DNA of 49,404 bases from Albifimbria verrucaria. Taxonomy: Eukaryota; Ascomycota; Sordariomycetes; Hypocreales; Stachybotryaceae. The notes under the pieces were generated by a model. The model was given only the letters and a program-made list of their open reading frames with translations. It did no database searches and had not been told where the DNA came from. This document shows positions 42,355-49,404 of the stretch, piece after piece. The DNA lies in assembly GCA_020081605.1 (NCBI GenBank), contig JAHREC010000033.1, positions 1 through 49,404 on the forward strand, written 5' to 3'. A program made the translations under genes and the position numbers. Numbering within the stretch: position 1 is the first letter of the stretch; each line of letters begins with the position of its first letter.

Positions 42355-43199
42355 CTAGGGGCCAATTGTCAACTCTCCGCGCGTATTTGAGGCATGATAT
42401 TGAGCGGAGACAGTACTGAGAGAGTGCGAGCCCTAAGGAAGTGATGGAATAAGTGGAAGGATATTCACAGATTGATTCTCCCGACAGAACGAGGGAACGA
42501 TATGGTACCTCATCAGAGTTTTCACCTAAGGTGGATCATTGCGCAAAAGGAACCGATTGGCTTCGCTTGGGTATCGCTCCCAACCCGACAAGACGTAGAG
42601 GAACGGTAAGCTGATCCGCATCACTATGGTCGGTGGAGATGTGCTGTTCTCAAGTCCAGGCAGACGATACTTCAAATCGATTATCCACTTCGTCTTTTGC
42701 ATCGACAATCTCACAATTTCCGCCGAGTCACGATCCATTGGAGGCTTCCTAGCAAAACAGGCGTCAAGAAGTGAACTTTGGGCTCCCGTGTTTGTCCCAG
42801 CAAAGTGGCTGCGAGCGTAATGGCATCATGGTGAAAATAATTGGGGCTACGCGGTACTGCAGGAGGTCGATCCAAGGCAAAACCCTTGATCAGAATAATG
42901 TTGGACGTAATTTGTCTACGTGTGCAGCTTCATGCGATTTATACTAGTTCTTTGACTTGTCATTTTGCTACTTCTTTCATATAATCTAGATATTGACTTC
43001 ACGCCAGCCAGTTACACAATCAAATGAAACGGCCATTTCTGCCATGAATCTTACTTGTTCAAGGATGAAATCGTTGCCACTGGACCAGGAGGGAATCAGG
43101 GTGTAACCATATTGAAGTTGATATCGCCGGAGTCAAGTAGATCGTTCAAAACCATGAACTTTCTCTTGACTCTATCAATCTGGGATGTGTCTTTTCCAA
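42355..43199. other. No recognisable gene
   Basis: Overlapping ORFs at 42526-42738 (minus) and 42626-42820 (plus) have no domain. The remainder is featureless. Confidence 0.45.
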
Positions 43200-43762
43200 G
43201 GCCTGAGGATTGAGGCGATGCGTTACCAACGCTGGATGTTGTATGCTGGTGCAAGGCAGGATGATTGCGGCAGGGGACGATTGCTTGGCCGTGGAGTAAA
43301 TGGGAGCGGTGTTCGAAAGTCAGATACGGTACGTAACCCCAGTGTCGGTCAGAATAACGTCCATGAAAAGCGTTCCATATCAGGCCTTCGGGCGGTTGAT
43401 CTAAATCGTGAGAGAGTCAAAGAGCATTTTCGGGGTGAGTTGCCAGATCACATCGGTCGACGCTGTCTGCGTTGCTGTGCGAAAGTTGCCCGTGCGGAGC
43501 TCCGTGCTTCTGGAGACGAAGAAGTTCCTCAAGTCCCATTCTACGAGCTGTACTCTAGCTGGTCGTAAGTATTCGCGAGTGCTTCCTGTGCCTTTGTATT
43601 GCCTGGCTCGGCAAAAATGGCATGGTTGAGGAGCTCCGCAGCCCAATGAAAGTCCCCAGCGTCAAAGGCTTCCTTGCCTTTGGCTATGATGCACTCCATA
43701 CCTCCTGCGAGTTGGAATACATCGATATTGCCATTTAGGAACCAGCTATTCACTTGTGTCAT
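43200..43762 (-). pseudogene. Alkylsulfatase (BDS1/SdsA-like) C-terminal remnant
   Basis: The minus strand carries AGGMECIIAKGKEAFDAGDF, then HWAAELLNHAIFAEPGNTKA and ALANTYDQLEY. This is the helical dimerisation segment of linear alkylsulfatases. After a frame change near 43560 come RNFFVSRSTELRTGNF and MLFDSLTI, then N-PKA and MDVILTDTGVTYRI, matching the SCP2-like C-terminal domain. In-frame stops occur at 43403-43401, 43382-43380 and 43322-43320. The metallo-beta-lactamase catalytic domain with its His motifs is absent. The family hydrolyses long-chain alkyl sulfates. The stops and missing catalytic part make this a clear pseudogene. It may once have been a catabolic gene associated with accessory DNA. 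Confidence 0.7.
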
Positions 43763-44362
43763 AGTGTGGGCAGCTGCGCTTCAAAAGTTGATGGTGAAAT
43801 GGGATAACTTTGATAACTCAAGAGACAGCTCATCCTCAATAGTATCTGTGGTATGATGCGAAGTAAGACTGGGATTGTTGGCTCCTGATGTAGCTGGTAT
43901 TCACAGAGCAATCTTCAAAGGTTAAACTCTTATACTGCGAATAAGCAGTGACCGATTTAGGTCGATCTTACTTAGTTGTACAATAGCCTGATCGCGCTGC
44001 AACTTGGGTCAGTCTCGACCATTCCGAAACGCAGAAGCTCCTTGACGAAAAGTATTAATATCGCTTATCAGGGACCAGACGTTCAGCTGTGTCATGGCGT
44101 AGTAACGTTCCGGGAGTCACTGGCGGGATGAGGTGACTGGCATAGGCCTTAAGCTGCCCTCCATAATATGTCCAGCGAGGTTGTAGGCCTTATTTTTCAT
44201 ATGAAAGAAAATGTTGTCCGCGCTTGGCCTAGGCGGCACATCGTACGAGAATCGGAAGACGAGGGCGAGTCTTGCCACCAGGCCTCGACGAGCCAATGAT
44301 AGGTATAGCCTAGGAGGGAAGAAATAGCTCAACTGCTTGTAGCACTCGAGGTCAGTAAGATA
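43763..44362. other. Spacer with an unassigned ORF
   Basis: Minus ORF 44332-44117 begins MSYFFPPRLYLSLARR and may be a downstream piece of the Ecl1-like gene. No domain was recognised. Confidence 0.35.
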
Positions 44363-44629
44363 TTAATGTGGCGGCCTTTTCTGCATCTTTGATTGATCCA
44401 AATAAATGTTATACGCTCTCAGCTCTTCATAAGCCGTGCCAGATGCCCCTTCGTCCGTGGTTGTTACATCTGAAGTAGGTTTCCTCCATGCGTCTGCTTT
44501 GGCTTCTTCCGCCACTTGACACCTCCTGGAGCAATAACTAGCGCCGTCTGTCTGGGCTTCACAGCGGAGGCATATATCACCTGTCCATTGCGGCGACGTC
44601 TTCGAAGTAGTGAAGTCATCTCGATTCAT
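44363..44629 (-). CDS. Ecl1/life-span-regulatory-factor-like zinc-binding protein
   Basis: Minus ATG 44629, 88 residues. The core reads GDICLRCEAQTDGASYCSRRCQ, here split as ICLRCEAQ and TDGASYCSRRC. A C-x2-C followed by YCS-x2-C resembles the short zinc-binding motif of Ecl1/2/3-type life-span regulatory factors in fungi. It is followed by an acidic Thr/Ser-rich segment and a basic end. Family members are usually longer and carry further C-terminal motifs, some of which may lie in the ORF at 44332-44117 after a stop. The frame is open further upstream to 44812 but without a better start. Ecl1-type proteins affect chronological lifespan and stress responses in yeasts. The call is based on the single motif. 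Confidence 0.45.
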   Translation of the reverse strand: MNRDDFTTSKTSPQWTGDICLRCEAQTDGASYCSRRCQVAEEAKADAWRKPTSDVTTTDEGASGTAYEELRAYNIYLDQSKMQKRPPH

Positions 44630-45669
44630 CGTAAGATAGCAATGGTGAAGCTGTTGATCGCGGAGCTGGGCGGGACGTCTGCTTCTAATGTAGGGCTCGA
44701 ACGTTCGCGCGCTATAAAAATCGGCATTGAGCAAAATAACTTTTGGGCTGGACAGCTTGACGTCATCATCCTTAAATGGCTCACTATAACATTTGTTTCT
44801 GGTATCCGACACTGGCCTTACGATTTAATGGTTTAACGCTATGCACCATTCGAGCGCAACTGTCGCCATCCGGCTTCCCTCAGAATGACGTGTAGTACGA
44901 AGCTGCCCTGGTGCACACCGCGTACTTTCTTTTAAACTTCATAATTGTTGTTGGCGGCGAAATGGGGGCTAGAAAGGGCTGGATGAACGGTTTTCGTCGG
45001 CGAAGTTGGTGTACTGGAGTAAAATGCACGAAGATTACGTCATCTTGCAAGAAACTGGAACATGCCCTGTACTAGACGAGCAATACTGGTACGTCTCAGC
45101 CACCATTACCAGCATGGAACGAGCCACAAAATTTGGTCAGACCAATCATCTCCATTATCAGTTCTCCATTACAGAATGCAGGGACTAACACGATTTTGCA
45201 TAAGACGTTCATACAAACTACGCTCACCGCGGCATCATTCACTCCACCAATAATATATTAACCATAATTAGTCATGAATCGACGTCTTCGCCTGGTACTG
45301 CATAACGGAAACCCCTGGACCCTACTTAACTGGCATAATGCCTGCTCATATTTGTGGCTTGATTGATCGCACCTCAAGGCCAAACGCACTGCTCGTGTGA
45401 ATGTTTCGTTTGTTCGGTCACACTTCTTTGGCGAAGCGTCACACATACTCACGTGTGTCCCAAAAGTCATCTGGAGCAAACCAACATTATGATGAAGGAG
45501 GCCTATGTATGAAAATGCACCAGTGCTCATCTATTAGTACGATTCTTTTTTCACGTGGGAACAAATGTAGGAACATATTTTGAGTATTCCCGTTTCTGTT
45601 CCCGATTATCTGTTACGCAAAACAGCAAATCTGCGCGCTCAGTGGCCCCTGTTCAGTCCACCCACACCA

Positions 45670-45744
45670 GTCCACAAAAACTGTCGTAGCGTAATGGGAC
45701 TGCCGGTCCTGCTTACATGCTAGGACATGGTCCTTTTTGTGGAC
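45670..45744. repeat. Inverted repeat (11-bp stem, 53-nt loop)
   Basis: gtccacaaaaa at 45670-45680 pairs with tttttgtggac at 45734-45744. A weaker inner pairing involves ggac/gtcc words. It may be a miniature element or terminator-like structure. Confidence 0.55.
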
Positions 45745-45833
45745 AGTCCGCCCATGTTCGGTTCCCTATCTTCGTCGCGTGAACTTTAGTGGAGAATCTC
45801 TTGCAATCCTAATTTGAATCTGACGAGTTCCGT

Positions 45834-45895
45834 TCGTTGGATCAAATTTGAGACCGCGCTTCGAGAAAATATGCTCCGCAAAAGTTGACGAAAGT
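45834..45895 (+). repeat. Dispersed repeat, copy 2
   Basis: Second copy of 39497-39558. Its terminal gttgacgaaagt (45884-45895) is followed after 9 nt by the exact inverse actttcgtcaac (45905-45916). Confidence 0.7.
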
Positions 45896-46288
45896 CGGCA
45901 GAAAACTTTCGTCAACGATACCCAATGCGGGCTGCGCCTGCCATGTGCATATGTTGTTGGAGTGTTTATACTCTACCGTAGAAATATGGGGAAATTGGTG
46001 ATCACAGCAGAACCATAGATCTCCGGAGTCTGAGCCAGCGCATCATGTACTGACTCAAAATTGAGGCTGATACATGTTGTGTCAGCCCAGATTAAGGGCC
46101 AACACATCATGTACTGGGCTACGAACCACAACCCTGCCCCAGCCAAGCCCGAGAGCCTCGTACGCCGAAGTGGCCCGCACGCCACTGGACAGCAAAGCGA
46201 GTAACGTGCGGCCTCTGTCGTCATTCAGAACAGGACCATCCGACTGAAGCGATACCCTTTACTATACGATTGATACATCCCGAACGAA

Positions 46289-46594
46289 ATGCTGAGAGCG
46301 GTTGAATTTATTGCATCAACTTATACCATTTTCTTAAGAGATGTTATCATCCGAGACCTTCTCTATGGCTGCCTTCCAGACGCAACCCAGTTCACGGAGC
46401 CTGCTATGACTATCGATTTTGTCACGACTGGTACCTCGACGCTAGGCATGATTGCATTCGGTCACTTACTGTTTCAGCTACTGAAGATTGAATATTTGAT
46501 ACTTGAAGAAAGGCCTCGAAGCCAATTGATTAAGAATATCATCACTTATAGGAACATACATAGAGTAAAAGAGAACAGGAAAATACAATTATAA
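46289..46594 (+). pseudogene. Possible cytochrome P450 fragment (I-helix region)
   Basis: The frame contains VIIRDLLYGCLPDATQ..EPAMTIDFVTTGTSTLGMIAFG, then HLLFQLLK. The arrangement (short helix LL-x2-LP, then EA-like segment, then a TGTST core and a hydrophobic stretch ending LLK) resembles the I-helix region of fungal P450s, where AGTxTT is usual. No haem-binding Cys motif, ExxR or membrane anchor was found nearby, and the frame decays into low-information sequence after 46500. It would be a fragment only. An unrelated membrane-protein ORF is the main alternative. Confidence 0.35.
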
Positions 46595-47767
46595 AGGTAT
46601 TTTAACTAAGAGGCAGAAAGTAAGGTTCTGTGTAATCTTTAACGTATGCGGATAGAATATCGCAGAGAATAGGCTCGGAGGGATGAGGATGACAATGTAG
46701 CGTTGTCTGTACGCATTAGTTACCAGTACCCCTTCGGCCGGGATAGGCTGCCAGTCGCAACAAATTGTACTGTATTGTATGTGCTACTAATTCCTCAAAT
46801 GACCTCGGCTTGGATAAGCGAAGATCCTCTGAAAACCATTACGACGACCCTGAGGATTCTTAAAATACGTGACCAACAGATTTTAGTCGAATTTGCAACA
46901 GTCCACCCTTGCGTTGCATATTGAATCAGTCAATGCGACTGTGAGCAGCCCTCTACATTCACAGCTGGGTAGCCGAGATGCCACTTTCAGTGGGGTCACA
47001 TATCCATAACTAGGCACCTTTGGCTAATATATTTCACCTCAAGCTGTCTCATTTCCAATGGATGTTTCTATGCTATTTTCCGTGTAATAGACTCATTGTG
47101 GGGACCTCAGCAAGAACGCGCTAGAGACACAAAGCTGAGGAGACTAGACTATCACCAGTTAAGGTGCCTAATTCACAGTTTGACAGTCCCAGGAGAATAG
47201 CTAGTCGAATCGATAAGAATTAGCTATGGTCCGAATAATTTCGTGATATCATAAAATGGCACATTGGTGTGACGTGATCCTGTCGCATCTCACAATCTGC
47301 AATTTCTGTCTTGGTAGCAAGATGATGTATTACCGACTTGAACACGACTTGTTCGGTGAAGTAAGCATACCGTGCCCTCTCTGACTGTGTTATGTTCAAT
47401 ATGAACAAGGTGAAGGGTGGTTGATGTAGTGCCTCCTATGAAAGTATTTTGACAAGGTTCCGAACGTGCAGAACCGACGCATTAGATTCGCAGGCGTCAA
47501 GCAGAGTGCCGAGTCAAAACAAGCGATCGGGCGACGTAGCACAAATATCTTACAGTAATGATACCCTCTTCACGGAATCATGGGTAAATTGCTAACCTTT
47601 GCTTGTAGATACATGGCCCGAACTAGCCCTTGAGGGTGGGAAAGGTTGCCAAAATCTTCACGAGCAAATTGGGTTGCATTCGAGTTGAAGAATAGGATTG
47701 TAGCTAACCTAGATTAAATCCAACTGATATTTGTTTAATAGCCCCACTAATCTTATAACTTTATTAG
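46595..47767. other. No recognisable gene
   Basis: Short ORFs at 46703-46924 and 47220-47408 have no domain. No repeats were seen. Confidence 0.45.
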
Positions 47768-48786
47768 TCACCAGCCAGTGCGGCTACTTAATTTGAAAGA
47801 CCCAGATTGAAGCTGCTGAAATACACCTTTAGGGTCATACTCCTTGGAGACAAGTCTAAGTCTCTTCAAGTTATCTGCGCCATAGCTGTGTAGCACGTTC
47901 TGAAACGAGCTGGCATAGTTCATGTAAAGAAATGGAATGTCGAGCCCCATCATCTTTGCAACCTCAGAAATATGATTTTGAATATTCATATTAGCTTGTA
48001 GGATTCTGAAGTCATCAGCCTTTTCCTCCCACCTAAATGCAAGGTTAAGAATCATTAAAGTCTTGTTATATTCCGAGATACCAAGAGGATTACCACCGCT
48101 TCGTTTAGTTCGCTTCAATATGACCGGGGACAAATGCTGCATGATAAGCCTTGCCTCAAGCCTGGGCAAATCGCCTAAGTGAACGGTTTCTTCTTCAAAA
48201 ATTGCTCGAATAACCTGTGCCAGCTGCTGATCTAACTGATATGTTGCTGTCCAGTAAGTTTGTCGAAAGCCGTATGGTTGCCCAGCAAAGTTACTTTCAG
48301 CAATATCAGAAGCCCATTTAATTCCGCAATTGTCATGCACGTGTGGGACTCGATCCAGTATGCCCAGCACTTGCGTCGGGGATGCGGCGCAGGATTATAT
48401 ATATCAACCGTTGCTGAGCGCGTATTGTTGTGATAGTAGAGTGTCGTAATGGTGTATGTACTTGGCATAAACTCCATTTGATGACCGTATTGAACGTAAG
48501 CATCTACCAACGCAGGCGCAGCGTCGCCGCTATAGTTTCTAGTGCCTCCCCACATAACGTCTTGTGGGTAATGCGTAGATATCAAAACGACTGATGACAG
48601 CAAAGTTATTGCCTCCGCCACGCAACGCCCAAAACAAATCAGGGTGGGACGTACGGTTGGCGTCTACCACTGACCCGTTGGCAAGAACTGCCTAAGTTAT
48701 GTCAATTGTGAGTTTCATCTGAAAGAAAGGGGGTCCAAGTGCACAGTAGGATAATCTTACACGAAAATTCGCAACATTGTCGCATC
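47768..48786 (-). pseudogene. FAD-linked oxidase (FAD_binding_4/BBE) gene, 5' end missing and frameshifted
   Basis: Minus strand. A short exon remnant GCDNVANF ends at 48761, with an intron 48760-48692. Then [20 protein letters not shown] and [11 protein letters not shown], the FAD_binding_4 end, are in frame. A shift near 48578 (extra T in gcattacc) leads to [13 protein letters not shown]. Another near 48395 leads to a long frame with GIKWASDIAESNF and YWTATYQLDQQLAQVI. It ends in the BBE motif NYASSFQNVLHSYGADNLKRL and YDPKGVFQQLQSGSFKL, stop at 47768. The N-terminal half, including the flavin-attachment region, is cut off exactly where the duplicated 2EXR block begins (48786). The family oxidises varied secondary metabolites or sugars; the substrate is unknown. 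Confidence 0.85.
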
Positions 48787-49401
48787 CTCTGAAGTCCTTA
48801 ATCCTCAAAATATCTCATCGAAAATCCTATATACCGGGATCTTATTCGAGGAATGTGGTGTGACTCTGATTCCTTGGCTCTGTTGAAATCTTCCTCCGCG
48901 CATCGCGTATACTCATAGGCTGAGATAGAGCTGACCATTGGTAGTTTCCGATGCTGCCCATCTCTTATGTATTTATTGGGGAAAAACTGGCTCATAGTTT
49001 TCAATGGGAATTTGATCTTCTTTCCTTCTTTCCATGTAAGTGATGGGATTGATGGGTGCTCCCTTTGCCACAGAGTAAGTCGGACCCATGAATCTTCGGG
49101 CCATAATGGACCGCTGAGTCTTGAGAAGACAATTGAGATATGCCTGAGTTCTGGAAAGCGTGAAAGAAGATGTGGTAGCCATTCGGAGAGGGCGGCATCA
49201 CCGAATGGGACAGCTATGTGTTCGATTTGCAATATCCATTCCGGGATCTCGTCGTTGTCATGAAGTGAGGCTCGGAAATTTTTCAACGTCAAATGCTCCA
49301 TGTATAAAATGTCGAAAGCAGTGTTGAAAGGAAGCAGTTTTGCTTCCCTAAGAGCAATTACCCGTGCTTCTTTACTTGCGTTTAGGAGTGACCGGGCTTC
49401 G
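48786..49401 (+). repeat. 616-bp segmental duplication, copy B
   Basis: Same orientation as 10491-11105, one substitution and one indel apart. The left edge abuts the truncated oxidase gene. The match ends at 49401, three bases before the window end, where ctc replaces aag. Confidence 0.95.
48798..49401 (-). pseudogene. 2EXR-domain protein, 5'-truncated but in-frame copy
   Basis: The minus frame reads continuously from the edge: RSLLNASKEARVIALREAKL, then LPFNTAFDILYMEHLTLKNF and on to RYFED-stop at 48798. The base missing at the CC run in the 10.5-kb copy is present here. The 2EXR signature itself is not included because the block ends before it. Without a start codon it is a fragment, but it documents the ancestral reading frame of the family member. 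Confidence 0.8.
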
Positions 49402-49404
49402 CTC

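Larger units (their letters stand above)
44630..46288. other. Gene-free DNA with hairpin and dispersed repeat
   Basis: Short ORFs only. Holds a hairpin at 45670-45744, a dispersed repeat at 45834-45895 and a perfect 12-bp inverted repeat at 45884-45916. These suggest remnants of mobile DNA. Confidence 0.45.

Noticed and set aside
10503..49301. Duplicate blocks as long terminal repeats of a 38-kb element
   Set aside because: The repeats contain part of a host gene (2EXR) rather than LTR sequence, show no TG..CA ends, and no retroelement genes lie between.

Overview
The window looks like an accessory, repeat-rich stretch of a filamentous ascomycete (Pezizomycotina, probably Sordariomycetes) nuclear genome. 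The reasons are short 54-69 nt introns with GT..AG ends, fungal-only families (HET, PNP_UDP-type NLRs, Zn2Cys6, 2EXR, OrsD-like, WC-1, BBE oxidase), low gene density, and many broken genes whose stop codons fit C-to-T changes at CA sites (RIP-like). Species cannot be told from sequence alone. No tRNA, rRNA or reverse transcriptase was recognised by eye.

Layout. 0-3 kb: the 5' part of a PNP_UDP-domain gene running off the left edge (minus), a coiled-coil ORF, and a TPR array. 3-5 kb: a broken Zn2Cys6 regulator and an OrsD-like zinc-finger remnant. 5-9.7 kb: a nearly complete PNP-NACHT-WD40 NLR with three lesions, lying between two inverted CAGTG-type terminal repeats. 10-11.4 kb: a frameshifted 2EXR gene, part of which is repeated almost exactly at 48.8-49.4 kb. 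13-25.8 kb: decayed copies of white collar 1, an IDI-2-like secreted protein, a Zn2Cys6 regulator, a HET-domain gene, a GATA factor and a bZIP factor. 26.5-29.7 kb: two inverted copies of a small Cys-rich ORF around a complete short Zn2Cys6 gene. 31.4-37.2 kb: the best-preserved part, with an intact nine-exon TRK potassium transporter and, divergently, an intact two-exon HAL4/SAT4-type kinase. 38.5-48.8 kb: remnants of a conserved fungal protein, a second bZIP, a Zn2Cys6 factor, an alkylsulfatase, an Ecl1-like zinc protein, a P450 and an FAD/BBE oxidase.

Two themes stand out. First, allorecognition or immunity-type genes cluster here (NLR parts, HET, and an IDI-2-like protein whose Podospora relative is induced during incompatibility). 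Second, HAL4/HAL5 kinases are known in yeast to activate Trk1/Trk2, so the linked transporter and kinase may form a functional potassium-uptake module kept intact among decaying genes. Many lesions are single-base indels, some in short homopolymers, so residual assembly error is a serious alternative to true decay for several of the broken genes.
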